Below, one piece after another: positions 25,940-35,552 of a DNA stretch of 64,000 nt (the stretch's first letter is position 1; each line of letters begins with the position of its first letter). A program made the position numbers and the translations under genes. The notes beneath the pieces are model-generated. The model had not been told where the DNA came from. It did no database searches and saw only the letters and a list, made by a program, of their open reading frames with translations. Source of the stretch: an uncultured Gammaproteobacteria bacterium (GTDB taxonomy: Bacteria; Pseudomonadota; Gammaproteobacteria; UBA6429; Thiohalophilaceae); contig CAJYAN010000009.1 of NCBI GenBank assembly GCA_913064945.1, positions 1 to 64,000 of the forward strand, read 5' to 3'.

Positions 25940-27190
25940 TCACATCTGGATCGGCTTGGAGTCTTCCTCAATAATGCGCCGTACATCAATATCGTGTCCT
26001 GAGGGCGGGATGACCCCCTGAATTTTAACGGCTTTGGGGCCTGTACTCCATTGCGGGTGTGCCAGATTCATCAATCTGCGTGTTTTATAAAACTTTCTAT
26101 CTCTGTCCTGAATCAACATAACAATTGGTCGCAGCCGCGTCTTATCACTCGCCGAAATTACCACGGCAACTTCATTGGTATTCAGATAGACGAGACTGCC
26201 GATGGGGTAAATTCCCAAGCACTTGATAAACTCCTCCACCAGTTTTATATCAAAATCACTTTTAGCCCAACGATAAATATCATTCAATGCATCATAGGGT
26301 GAAACTCCATCATGGTAACAACGGTCGCTGGTAATCGCGTCGTAGACATCCACAATCGCGGTGATCTGTGTCAGGAGGGGAGTATTGTATTCCAGCAGCT
26401 TGTCAGGATAGCCCTGGCCATTCTTGCGTTCGTGATGATGTTTGATGATATTCAGAGTCGCCTGCGGCAGATCATCATGCTGCTGGAGCATGTTATATCC
26501 CAGGACGGGGTGTTGTCGCATAATGTCAAATTCTTCTGCGGTCAATCTACCGGGTTTATTCAGTATTTCCAGCGGGATTTTCATTTTACCCAGGTCATGC
26601 AATAAGGCCCCGAGACCAAGCTCGTTCAATTCGACTTTATTAAGTTTTAGACAACGACCAAAACTTATCGCCAGAATACAGACATTAATACAGTGCACCG
26701 CCGTGTACTCATCACGATTCTTTAAATGTGTCAGCCACACTACCGCATTCGGATTGCGGACAATATTTTCCGTTAGACTCGCTACCAACGCCTTTGCCTG
26801 CCGGGTATCGACACTATGACCTAATCGAACGTCCTCCAGCGCCGTATCTATGTAGTTTCGTGTTTTATCGTAGGTTTTGCGCGAACGGCGCAAGGCGGCG
26901 AGAAAATTTTCGCGTTCCTTTTCGTCGGAACTGTTCGTCGCTTCTGGTGAAGGGGTGCGTCTTGTTACCGGTTGTGTCGCCAGGACCTTTAAGTGCGGAC
27001 GAATATCGGTACTGGATTCCTCAACACTAATATAAACGAATTCACAGGTCTCTCTGGTTTGTTGCAGAATTTCATTTGAGTCGAGCATAAATCCCTGGAA
27101 CAGGAAAGGTGACTCCAACCAGGGACGATCGAGTTCCTGTACATACATACCAAGTTGTAACTGCTCTTTATATATTTTTATCCGTTCCAC
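25940..27190 (-). CDS. HD-GYP domain protein, probable c-di-GMP phosphodiesterase
   Basis: 416 residues from a GTG. The N-terminal DUF3391 region (about 1-110) precedes an HD-GYP domain (about 140-340): HCINVCILA, LHDLGKMKIP (H198-D199), HHHERKNGQGYP (GYP at 260-262) and VDVYDAITSDR. All metal ligands of an active HD-GYP enzyme appear present, so it should hydrolyse c-di-GMP. It is cytoplasmic, with no membrane segment. It is a single gene between the ABC exporter and purL. The ribosome site before the GTG is weak. Confidence 0.93.
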   Translation of the reverse strand: MERIKIYKEQLQLGMYVQELDRPWLESPFLFQGFMLDSNEILQQTRETCEFVYISVEESSTDIRPHLKVLATQPVTRRTPSPEATNSSDEKERENFLAALRRSRKTYDKTRNYIDTALEDVRLGHSVDTRQAKALVASLTENIVRNPNAVVWLTHLKNRDEYTAVHCINVCILAISFGRCLKLNKVELNELGLGALLHDLGKMKIPLEILNKPGRLTAEEFDIMRQHPVLGYNMLQQHDDLPQATLNIIKHHHERKNGQGYPDKLLEYNTPLLTQITAIVDVYDAITSDRCYHDGVSPYDALNDIYRWAKSDFDIKLVEEFIKCLGIYPIGSLVYLNTNEVAVVISASDKTRLRPIVMLIQDRDRKFYKTRRLMNLAHPQWSTGPKAVKIQGVIPPSGHDIDVRRIIEEDSKPIQM

Positions 27191-27264
27191 AATACGGGCA
27201 CTCTATTTTCTAAGTTTATAAACAACGTATCAGGATGATCCAAGATTAGCCCATGGTCCAGAGG

Positions 27265-30200
27265 CTAGTCCACCCAACGCCGCGCGTTCTGAAACAGACG
27301 GAGCCAGGGACCCTCTTCTGGCCAATCATCCGGGTGCCAGGAATATTGCACACTACGGAAAACACGCTCAGGGTGCGGCATCATAATCGTGACGCGACCA
27401 TCATCGGTCGTCAGACCGGTAACGCCTTGCGCTGAACCATTGGGATTAAATGGATAGACCTCGGATGGCTTACCGTAGTGATCAATGAAACGTAGAGCAA
27501 CATTGGCCTGTTGCCGATCGGTTTCTCCGGCAAACAGCGTACGGCCCTCACCATGGGCGACTGCAATGGGTAGACGCGAGCCCTGCATCCCCTGTAATAG
27601 AATTGAAGGCGATTCGCTTACCTCGACAAAGGACAGGCGCGCCTCAAACTGTTCGGACTGATTACGCACAAAACGTGGCCAGTGCGTTGCACCGGGGATC
27701 ATATCCTTTAAGTGCGAAAACATCTGGCAACCATTACAAATCCCAAGACCGAAACTATCACTCCGCTGAAAAAAGGCCGCAAAGGCGTCTCGTGCCCGGG
27801 CATTAAACAGGATCGATTTGGCCCATCCGCCGCCCGCACCCAGGACATCGCCATAGGAGAAGCCACCACAGGCCACCAGGCCTTTCACCGCCGTCAGGTC
27901 GAAACGCCCGGCGATAATATCGCTCATATGCACATCGATGCTGTTAAAACCTGCCTTATCAAAGGCCGCCGCCATCTCTACCTGCCCATTGACACCCTGT
28001 TCACGCAGAATCGCCACCGAGGGCCGCACACCGCGATTAAAATACGGGGCCGTAATATTTTCGGTCGGATCAAAACTGAGTATTGGCTGTATACCGGGAT
28101 CAGTTTTATCCAATAGACTATCGTAGGCCTGCTGGGCGCATGCGGCGTTATCACGCAGGGCCTGCATCTGATAACTGGTATTTGACCACAGGCGATGCCA
28201 GGCAATGCGATCCCCGGCCAGTACTTCACGTTTGTCATAGGTGAAGACCAGACGATCCTTATTATTCAACTCGCCAATGACATGGCTGTAGTGTGCCAGA
28301 CCATTGTCATGTAACCAGGCCAGGACATCATCCGTGTCACTGTGTTTTACCTGAATAACGGCACCGAGTTCTTCATTAAACAATGCCGCCACATGGTCAT
28401 CACCGAGATCATCAAGTTGGACACTGATGCCGCTATGCGCGGCAAAGGCCATTTCACAGAGTGTCGTAAACAGGCCACCATCAGAGCGATCGTGGTAGGC
28501 CAGTAATAGTCCTTTATCATTCATAGTTTGAATGGCACTAAAGAAACGTTTCAATACCTCGGCATCATCCACATCCGGGGCATCACGGCCAATCTGTTTG
28601 TAGACTTGCGCCAGACAGGAACCACCGAGACGATGCCTGCCCTTACCCAGGTCGATCAGGATTAAATCCGTGTCTCCCAGGTCGGTACGCAGCTGCGGGG
28701 TCAGGGTTTTGCGTACGTCCTGCACACGGGCAAAGGCGGAGATTATCAGTGACAATGGCGCGGTCACCGATTTTTCTTCACCACCCTCCTGCCAGACAGT
28801 CTTCATGGACATAGAATCCTTGCCAACGGGGATGGTAATTCCCAAGGCTGGACAAAGCTCCATACCGACCGCCTTCACCGCCGCATACAGACCGGCATCC
28901 TCACCGGCATGCCCGGCGGGTGCCATCCAGTTGGCGGACAACACCATATCGCTTAATGCATTAATACGCGCCGCCGCAATATTGGTGATCGCCTCGCCCA
29001 CGGCCATGCGTGCCGAGGCCACCGTATCCACCAGGGCAATCGGCGTGCGCTCCCCCATGGCCATGGCTTCACCGGTAAAACTTTCAAGCGTGGTACTGGT
29101 GACGGCAACATCGGCAACCGGTACCTGCCAGGGACCTACCATTTGATCGCGTGTCACCATGCCGGTGACCGAACGATCACCAATCGTAATTAGAAATGTC
29201 TTGTCTGCCACGGCTGGTAATTGCAGTACCCGCGCGGCGGCTTCCTGCAAATCGATTTTGCTAGTATCAAATTCATACTTTTGAAACGGGTGATGCTTAA
29301 CGTCGCGCAACATCTTAGGCGGCTTGCCCAGTAAGACTTCCAGCGGCATATCAATCGGTGTGTTACCGAAGTGTCCGTCACCGAGGACCAGTTGTTTCTC
29401 ATCCGTGGCCTCACCCACAATGGCATAAGGACAACGCTCGCGTTCACAAATGGCAGTAAAGGCATCTATGTCTTTGGCCTCGATAGCCAACACATAACGC
29501 TCCTGAGATTCATTGCACCATATCTCCAGTGGTGACATGCCGGGTTCATCATTGGGGATGGTCCGCAATTCAAAACGACCCCCACGGTCTGAGTCATTCA
29601 CGAGTTCCGGTAAGGCATTGGATAAACCACCCGCACCGACGTCATGGATACTGACAATGGGATTTTGACTCCCCATTTGCCAGCAACGATCAATCACTTC
29701 CTGGACACGGCGTTCGATTTCCGGATTACCACGCTGCACGGAGGCAAAATCCAGGTCTTCATGACTGGTACCGGTTGTCATTGACGAGGCGGCACCACCG
29801 CCAAGGCCTATCAGCATGGCCGGACCACCCAGGACGACGATCTGTGCTCCCGAGGGAATACGATTTTTTTCGATATGGTCTTCACGTATGCTGCCAAGAC
29901 CACCGGCCAGCATGATGGGTTTGTGATAGCCGCGGACCTCATCACCGGTTGGACCGGGGACCTTTTCTTCAAAGGTACGAAAATAACCGCAGATATTGGG
30001 ACGGCCAAATTCATTATTAAACGCCGCCGCGCCAAGCGGACCATCGATCATGATATCCAGCGCAGAGACAATACGCGTGGGGCGGCCATATTCCGTCTCC
30101 CAGGGTTGTGGCGCCTCGGGCAGGTGCAGGTTGGAGACCGAAAAGCCACACAGGCCCGCCTTGGGTTTGGAGCCACGCCCCGTGGCACCCTCATCTCGAA

Positions 30201-31146
30201 TCTCACCGCCGGAACCGGTCGCCGCCCCCGGAAAGGGTGATATGGCCGTAGGGTGATTGTGCGTCTCCACTTTCATCAGGATATGAACGGGTTCACTGTG
30301 ATACTGGTATTCGTTGCTACTGCTGTCCGGATAAAAACGCCCTGCCTGAAAACCCTGCATCACGGCCGAGTTGTCATGATAGGCCGACAGTATGCCCTTG
30401 GAATTTTGTTCGTAGGTATTACGAATCATTTTGAACAACGAGGCAGGTTGCGTCTGGCCGTCAATGACCCAGTCGGCATTAAAAATCTTGTGACGACAGT
30501 GCTCGGAATTGGCCTGAGCAAACATCATGAGTTCGATGTCATTGGGATTACGGCCCAGGGCCAGAAAATTTTCCAGCAGGTAATCGATCTCGTCGCTCGC
30601 CAGGGCCAGTCCCATGTCGGTATTGGCGCGGACCAGGGCGTCGCGACCGCCACCCAGGATATCGACACTGACCATCGGTGCAGGTTCGGCCGTAACAAAC
30701 AGGGCCTCGGCTTCCTCCAGAGACGGCACGACAACCTCGATCATGCGATCATGTAACAACGCCTTGATCGCCTGAAGCGTTGCCGCGTCGGATATCTCAC
30801 CGGCAACGTCGAGGTAATAGGCAATCCCCCGCTCGACACGATGGATAGTATGCAAACCACAATTGTGCAGAATATCCGTCGCTTTTGAGGCCCAGGGTGA
30901 GATGGTCCCGGGGCGGGGCATTACCAGCAACAGGCGACCACAATACTCGATATCGGTCACCTCTCCATACACCAGCAGAGAGCGTAGCTGCGCCATAGCC
31001 TCAGTGCTAAGTTTCTGTTCTACATCAACAAAATGGAAATATTGTGCCTCAATCGACTGCAACTCGGGCACTATCGCCTGCAGTGCAGCCAGGAGTTTTT
31101 GTTGGCGAAAAGGCGAGAGGGCGGGACTGCCGGGCAACTGCAACAT
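27265..31146 (-). CDS. purL: Phosphoribosylformylglycinamidine synthase, large single-chain PurL
   Basis: 1293 residues, the gammaproteobacterial/eukaryotic single-chain form. It converts FGAR to FGAM with glutamine and ATP in purine synthesis. The N-terminal PurS-like domain is followed by two AIRS-type halves ([23 protein letters not shown] region; [14 protein letters not shown]) and a C-terminal class I glutaminase with the nucleophile cysteine in GLGICNGCQ and the HGEGR/HPER segments. It is a single-gene transcription unit here, with 147 bases upstream before the DUF2173 genes. Confidence 0.98.
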   Translation of the reverse strand: MLQLPGSPALSPFRQQKLLAALQAIVPELQSIEAQYFHFVDVEQKLSTEAMAQLRSLLVYGEVTDIEYCGRLLLVMPRPGTISPWASKATDILHNCGLHTIHRVERGIAYYLDVAGEISDAATLQAIKALLHDRMIEVVVPSLEEAEALFVTAEPAPMVSVDILGGGRDALVRANTDMGLALASDEIDYLLENFLALGRNPNDIELMMFAQANSEHCRHKIFNADWVIDGQTQPASLFKMIRNTYEQNSKGILSAYHDNSAVMQGFQAGRFYPDSSSNEYQYHSEPVHILMKVETHNHPTAISPFPGAATGSGGEIRDEGATGRGSKPKAGLCGFSVSNLHLPEAPQPWETEYGRPTRIVSALDIMIDGPLGAAAFNNEFGRPNICGYFRTFEEKVPGPTGDEVRGYHKPIMLAGGLGSIREDHIEKNRIPSGAQIVVLGGPAMLIGLGGGAASSMTTGTSHEDLDFASVQRGNPEIERRVQEVIDRCWQMGSQNPIVSIHDVGAGGLSNALPELVNDSDRGGRFELRTIPNDEPGMSPLEIWCNESQERYVLAIEAKDIDAFTAICERERCPYAIVGEATDEKQLVLGDGHFGNTPIDMPLEVLLGKPPKMLRDVKHHPFQKYEFDTSKIDLQEAAARVLQLPAVADKTFLITIGDRSVTGMVTRDQMVGPWQVPVADVAVTSTTLESFTGEAMAMGERTPIALVDTVASARMAVGEAITNIAAARINALSDMVLSANWMAPAGHAGEDAGLYAAVKAVGMELCPALGITIPVGKDSMSMKTVWQEGGEEKSVTAPLSLIISAFARVQDVRKTLTPQLRTDLGDTDLILIDLGKGRHRLGGSCLAQVYKQIGRDAPDVDDAEVLKRFFSAIQTMNDKGLLLAYHDRSDGGLFTTLCEMAFAAHSGISVQLDDLGDDHVAALFNEELGAVIQVKHSDTDDVLAWLHDNGLAHYSHVIGELNNKDRLVFTYDKREVLAGDRIAWHRLWSNTSYQMQALRDNAACAQQAYDSLLDKTDPGIQPILSFDPTENITAPYFNRGVRPSVAILREQGVNGQVEMAAAFDKAGFNSIDVHMSDIIAGRFDLTAVKGLVACGGFSYGDVLGAGGGWAKSILFNARARDAFAAFFQRSDSFGLGICNGCQMFSHLKDMIPGATHWPRFVRNQSEQFEARLSFVEVSESPSILLQGMQGSRLPIAVAHGEGRTLFAGETDRQQANVALRFIDHYGKPSEVYPFNPNGSAQGVTGLTTDDGRVTIMMPHPERVFRSVQYSWHPDDWPEEGPWLRLFQNARRWVD

Positions 31147-31293
31147 AGATACGCTTCCGAGGTCATCAGCAAAAGCGGCATGATACTGTATCCGCCTAAT
31201 GACAGGCCAGTATTGGACGAAAGTTTGTCGCCACTAACACAGTATTACGGTGCCTGCCGGGTCAGTGCCCGCAACAAACGGGGCGACGCCTCG

Positions 31294-31626
31294 TTACCAG
31301 CTCGCGGCGGTAGCCAGCGCCTGCATGACCTCATTTAGTGAGCCTTCATTGTTCTGCAACACACAGACCAGGTTACCGGTGCCGCAGACCGAGAGCTGTG
31401 GACCTCGAACAATCCAGCCACCGGGCGGTGTCCAGCCATTCATCTGGGTAAACATGGATAGCTGATCGGCATTACCCTGCACAATGCGTTTATAATCATG
31501 GGCAAACTTGGCCAGACCCGCGAGTTGATCCTCTGGCAACATACCGTAGCCCTCAAGAAACAAGCCATCATCACGAAACAGGCAAATGGCCATGACGCCA
31601 TCCAGCGCCAATAATTGTTTAATCAT
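31294..31626 (-). CDS. DUF2173 (roadblock-like) protein, third of a tandem trio
   Basis: 110 residues. The N-terminal IKQLLALDGVMAICLFRDDG and the later GWIVRGPQLSVCGTGNLVCVLQN followed by SLNEVMQ match DUF2173, a small roadblock/LC7-like family that I recall mostly from sulfur-oxidizing bacteria. It is closely related to the gene at 32068-32424 (shared GWIVRG..(L/F)SVC and SLN(E/D)VMQ). It starts 9 bases after the middle gene of the trio. No membrane span or signal peptide. Function unknown; roadblock folds usually form dimers that contact small GTPases or scaffolds. Confidence 0.8.
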   Translation of the reverse strand: MIKQLLALDGVMAICLFRDDGLFLEGYGMLPEDQLAGLAKFAHDYKRIVQGNADQLSMFTQMNGWTPPGGWIVRGPQLSVCGTGNLVCVLQNNEGSLNEVMQALATAASW

Positions 31627-31635
31627 GGCGATACC

Positions 31636-31974
31636 TCACTGTCCGAGGGCAGCGTAGGCCGCTTCATAATCCACTTTGTCATTTGGTAACACGACGCCGT
31701 AGCCCTGATTCACAATCGCGGTCCAGTCAAAGCCGACGAAGGTAAAACCCTCAATCGGGTAAAAGCCCTGCATGCCGGTCATTTTTTCCCAGCCGCGTGC
31801 CTGCATGGTCGCAATCGCCATATTGGCAATACAGACATGACAGAGCAGATCCAGGACGGTCTCATTCAGATCACTGCCAGTGGCAATTTGATGCGCTTGC
31901 AGCTCCCCTTTGTCCGAGTATTGAAAGGCGGCAGCGGCGCCGGCCAGGTTCATTAATGTATTCAAATCAGGCAT
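31636..31974 (-). CDS. DUF2173 (roadblock-like) protein, middle and most divergent of the trio
   Basis: 112 residues. It follows the plan of its neighbours (MPDLNTLMNLAGAAAAFQYSDKGEL, a cysteine-bearing helix, then a hydrophobic strand pair GFTFVGFDWTAIVNQGYGVVLPN) but lacks the GWIVRG motif. The end (VDYEAAYAALG) differs from the SLNxVMQ end of the other two. It begins about 93 bases after the first gene's stop and ends 9 bases before the third gene. It was probably derived by duplication followed by divergence, perhaps to make a heteromeric complex. Confidence 0.75.
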   Translation of the reverse strand: MPDLNTLMNLAGAAAAFQYSDKGELQAHQIATGSDLNETVLDLLCHVCIANMAIATMQARGWEKMTGMQGFYPIEGFTFVGFDWTAIVNQGYGVVLPNDKVDYEAAYAALGQ

Positions 31975-32067
31975 ACGATGCCCCCCTCTTGTTCTTTACG
32001 TTGATATATTTTTTAAGCTGGCTTCCAGGTTCTCTGTGTAAGGACACAGGTAACTCACCACGTGAGT

Positions 32068-32424
32068 TTAGATGAGGTCACCTTCCTGATGAGGGACCTT
32101 GTCACGCATGATTTGCATGACATCATTTAATGACGTCGCCTGATTATTGATAAAACAAAAAACATTGGCGATGACACAAACACTAAACTGCTGACCCCGA
32201 ACGATCCAGCCACGTGCCGGGGCGCAACCACAGTCGTGACCAAGTCCCTTCATCATGTCAGCCTGCATATGTACCGCCATGGTGGTTGCACGACACATGA
32301 TCGAGGCCATACGGGCCTTGTCATCGTCCAGTTCTCCCTGGCAGGAAAAACGATCACCTCGAAAGGAATATTCACCGGCAGCAATAACACCCGGCACTGC
32401 AGATAACTCGTCGAGTAGACTCAT
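32068..32424 (-). CDS. DUF2173 (roadblock-like) protein, first of a tandem trio
   Basis: 118 residues: LLDELSAVPGVIAAGEYSF at the start, a helix with cysteines (SIMCRATTMAVHMQADMM), a Cys pair (HDCGCAPARG) absent from the third gene, then GWIVRGQQFSVCVIANVFCFINN and SLNDVMQ. A good AGAGGGG ribosome site lies upstream, and a TATAAC -10-like hexamer at 32447-32452 would give a leader of about 20 bases. This is the promoter-proximal gene of the trio, divergent from the RDD gene. Confidence 0.8.
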   Translation of the reverse strand: MSLLDELSAVPGVIAAGEYSFRGDRFSCQGELDDDKARMASIMCRATTMAVHMQADMMKGLGHDCGCAPARGWIVRGQQFSVCVIANVFCFINNQATSLNDVMQIMRDKVPHQEGDLI

Positions 32425-32732
32425 AGGACACCCCTCTTTATTCGACGTTATAAAATTTTTATTATTATCGTTTCCCTGACCGCACCAGGCTGCCTCTATC
32501 GAGACAGTAGCACCTACCAGAATCTAGCTTATCAGACATCCGATGTCATCGAAAAAATGGCTGGCGCGATTCATCGGGAACTCTACGTTTTAATATTAGC
32601 GCAGTTTTTATTAATAACCCTGTGGCGAAACGATTGCAAGCTTTCTCATCCCATGCGGCAATCACACATTTGACAGCAGCCATAAGACCGGCCATGATGA
32701 CAACTTTCAATTAACACATACCATTTTCTAAC
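32425..32732. other. Divergent intergenic region between the DUF2173 trio and the RDD gene
   Basis: About 310 bases of A+T-rich sequence between divergent genes. Apart from the possible -10 noted for the DUF2173 operon (32447-32452, minus), I see no clear operator, repeat or small gene. Confidence 0.5.
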
Positions 32733-33254
32733 GTGTCTTCATCCGCCGCTCATGCACAGCCTGCTCCTCCCTGGCGTTGTCTGCTTGCCAGTCTCTATGA
32801 CGCCCTGATTCTACTCGCCTTATGCTTTCTGGCCATGGCGGTGATCACGCCGATTTTTGATAGTCAGAGTTCTATTCAGCATATATTGGCCGGTATTTAT
32901 TTACTGATGGTGATCTCAGCATTTTATCTATGGTTCTGGACACATGGCGGTCAGACACTGGGCATGCGTGCCTGGCGTCTTCGACTTCAAGGCAAGGATG
33001 ATCAGCCAGTCAAACTAACACAGGGCATACTCAGAATCATAACGGCACTCCCCTCCTGGCTCGGCCTTGGTATATTTGCCCTGCTGGCGAGTATACGTAA
33101 TAGCAGTGAGCTGCCTGTGCTATTCCAGCAACTACAGCCCTATGCGCCCTGGTTATGTCTGCTATGCCTTGTCTGGATTCTATTTGACAATCGCTCAGCT
33201 TCCTGGCGTAACCGTTTCAGTCATACTCACGTAACGTTTACGCCCAAAACCTAG
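32733..33254 (+). CDS. RDD family membrane protein
   Basis: 173 residues from a GTG. An RDD domain with the Arg/Asp pattern (WRCLLASLYDALILLALCF, and GQTLGMRAWRLRL after the second span) and about four membrane helices. The C-terminus has VWILFDNRSASWRNRFSHT. RDD proteins are a broad family; some act in sodium/proton exchange, most are uncharacterised. It converges with lptG, and both stop codons share the palindrome CTAG at 33251-33254. Confidence 0.87.
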   Translation: MSSSAAHAQPAPPWRCLLASLYDALILLALCFLAMAVITPIFDSQSSIQHILAGIYLLMVISAFYLWFWTHGGQTLGMRAWRLRLQGKDDQPVKLTQGILRIITALPSWLGLGIFALLASIRNSSELPVLFQQLQPYAPWLCLLCLVWILFDNRSASWRNRFSHTHVTFTPKT

Positions 33255-34315
33255 CGAATACGTCGTACGTGATAGATACTAAAAACCAGAATCAACATCG
33301 TTGGTAAGCTGGCCCCCAGCCACGGGGGTAACGCATAGACAACACTCACCTGACCGAATAATTGGGCGGCAATATAGAACCCCAGGCCTACCAGGAAACC
33401 GACAAAGATTCTCTGCCCGACGCCCCCCTGTCTTAAAGAACCAAACACGAACGGAACGGCCAGTAACACCATCGCGGTAATCGTCAATGGCATAATTAAT
33501 TTGTTCCAGAACGATAATTCATACAGCGATGAATCAAGGTTATTTTCCTGCAGATAATCAATATAGTCCTTTAGTTTCCAGATAGAGAGAAACTCCGGCT
33601 GAATCGAGACCACATCGACCAGTTCGGGTTTGAGCAGACTTTTCCAGGTGAGATGGTTAAACGTTTTTTTCTGTGCCCCGCCCGGCAGAAAGTCCGTTCT
33701 AACGACTTTCTGCAATTGCCAGTCCTCGCCTCGATGATAAGCGGATGCCGCCGTCAGAATTGACTGTAGTTGTTGCTTATCATCGAAATTATATAACTGT
33801 ATACCGGTTAAGCGGCCATCACTCTCGACACGACGCACATGGATAAATAGCTGCCCATCACGTGCCCATAGACCATAGTCCGTATTCAGACTGATTTTTT
33901 GCGAGAGACTGTGGGCTTTTTGTAACTGGGCGTACTGCGTCATAGGGGGGGCAATCGCCTCGCCAATCACCATGGCCAGAACAATCAAGACGAAACCCGC
34001 TTTCATGACGGAATAAATAATGCGCAACAGGGAAATTCCTGCCGCACGAATAACTACCAATTCACCCGTACTGGCCAGGCCGCCAAGGCCAAGAACGGTA
34101 CCCAGCAAAACGGCGATGGGGAAAAGTTCGTACAATTGTCGGGGCATGCTCAACAGGGTAAATTCAATCGCCGACCATAGCGTATAGTTGGCAACACCAA
34201 TCTTGTCGGCGTCACCGGCAAAGCTGATAATGGAATAGAGTGTCCCCAGCACCGCCAATACAGAGAGCACCCCGCCAAGCATCGCACGCGCCAGGTATTT
34301 ATCCAGAATCTCCAT
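33251..34315 (-). CDS. lptG: LPS export ABC transporter permease LptG
   Basis: 354 residues, YjgP/YjgQ family. Six transmembrane helices are arranged as three, a large periplasmic jellyroll (about 135-265), then three. The N-terminal LDKYLARAML and the run GELVVIRAAGISLLRI (coupling-helix region) are typical. With LptF and the ATPase LptB it extracts LPS from the inner membrane and passes it to LptC. Start and the lptF stop overlap by one base, so translation is coupled. Confidence 0.95.
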   Translation of the reverse strand: MEILDKYLARAMLGGVLSVLAVLGTLYSIISFAGDADKIGVANYTLWSAIEFTLLSMPRQLYELFPIAVLLGTVLGLGGLASTGELVVIRAAGISLLRIIYSVMKAGFVLIVLAMVIGEAIAPPMTQYAQLQKAHSLSQKISLNTDYGLWARDGQLFIHVRRVESDGRLTGIQLYNFDDKQQLQSILTAASAYHRGEDWQLQKVVRTDFLPGGAQKKTFNHLTWKSLLKPELVDVVSIQPEFLSIWKLKDYIDYLQENNLDSSLYELSFWNKLIMPLTITAMVLLAVPFVFGSLRQGGVGQRIFVGFLVGLGFYIAAQLFGQVSVVYALPPWLGASLPTMLILVFSIYHVRRIR

Positions 34316-35415
34316 TAGTCGCCTTTGTTATTAGCGCGACGCCATCGCGGTATCGGCAGCCCCAGCTGTCGCCACCAAAGCAGCAGGGCAAAGAGAATTG
34401 CCAGAGCATGTACCCACCATAGTCCGATCCGCGGATCAATCTCAGACTTCGTCACCCAGGCACGCGCAAGATTTAGCAAATTGGTATAGACAATATATAG
34501 GAGCAAGGCAATCGCCAGTTTGCCATAGCGTCCCTGGCGATTGGAGGTACGACTCAATGGTACGGCCATGATGGCGAGTAGAATACACACAATCGGCGCC
34601 GAAATGCGCCACTGCAGTTCTGCAATATACGGCGCACTCTTTGCCGACCACAGGGTCGCTGTAGGGATCGCCATATAACGCAACTGGATGGGCTTATTCG
34701 ATGTCGACTCTGTCATACGAATACCGTGTTTCTCAAACGCAACCGAACTAAAGTGATTGGCACCCGGCTTGCCTGAGTAGCGGTGACCGTTTTCCAGGAT
34801 CATAAATCGCTGACCGGTGGTCTTATCCACCTCCCGATAGGCGCGCTCCGCCCGGATCAGGGTTTGGCCCTCGGGATTTTCCTGTTCCAGGAAAATATTG
34901 TACATGCGCCCGTCGTCATCCATTTTTTCAACGTAGAGCACACCGACACCACGCGCCAGCTCCTTAAAGCGACCTGGAATTACCCCCTGCTGCTCCGTGC
35001 TACTCTCCCCAACGCCCTTGATAATTTCCTGTGCTTTAGTCTCGGCCCAGGGAGCCGCCTGTAGCGATATCCAGCCGAGTAATCCGGCAAAGCCCAGCAT
35101 AAGCATGAACAGGCCGCGCAAAACCCGCGCCTGGCTGATACCGCAGGCCGTCAGGACCACCATTTCGTTATCCTGATAAAGTCGGGTAAACGCCAGCAGT
35201 ATGGCCAGATAAAAGGCCAATGGCAGGACAAACACCAGGTCGGTAAAGCTGTTCAGGCCCAGCAGGAGCAATACTGTATTGGCATGCAGGGTGCCGGAGG
35301 CCACTTTGCCAAACAGGTTGACTAACTGCCCGCTCATAAAAATAAGCAATAGCACGACACTGACCCCGATCAGGCTTTGTGTCACCTGTCGTGCCAGATA
35401 GCGATCAATAATCAA
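34315..35415 (-). CDS. lptF: LPS export ABC transporter permease LptF
   Basis: 366 residues, same fold as LptG. MIIDRYLARQVTQSLIGVSVVLLLIFMS opens the first span, NEMVVLTACGISQARVLRG is the coupling segment, and a periplasmic domain lies between spans three and four. It precedes lptG, as in E. coli, and is divergent from pepA across 137 bases, also the E. coli arrangement. No clear sigma70 promoter was found in that gap. Confidence 0.95.
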   Translation of the reverse strand: MIIDRYLARQVTQSLIGVSVVLLLIFMSGQLVNLFGKVASGTLHANTVLLLLGLNSFTDLVFVLPLAFYLAILLAFTRLYQDNEMVVLTACGISQARVLRGLFMLMLGFAGLLGWISLQAAPWAETKAQEIIKGVGESSTEQQGVIPGRFKELARGVGVLYVEKMDDDGRMYNIFLEQENPEGQTLIRAERAYREVDKTTGQRFMILENGHRYSGKPGANHFSSVAFEKHGIRMTESTSNKPIQLRYMAIPTATLWSAKSAPYIAELQWRISAPIVCILLAIMAVPLSRTSNRQGRYGKLAIALLLYIVYTNLLNLARAWVTKSEIDPRIGLWWVHALAILFALLLWWRQLGLPIPRWRRANNKGD

Positions 35416-35552
35416 ATTCGTTGCCCTGCCAGCCGTCTGTCATCAGTTTTCCCGGGAAGCTACTCAGTTACGGCCTATTGTAATACCATATCGCCTGGAA
35501 CAACCAAAGCAAACAACTCAATTTTACGCGTTATGTCGTATGGAGAAATATA

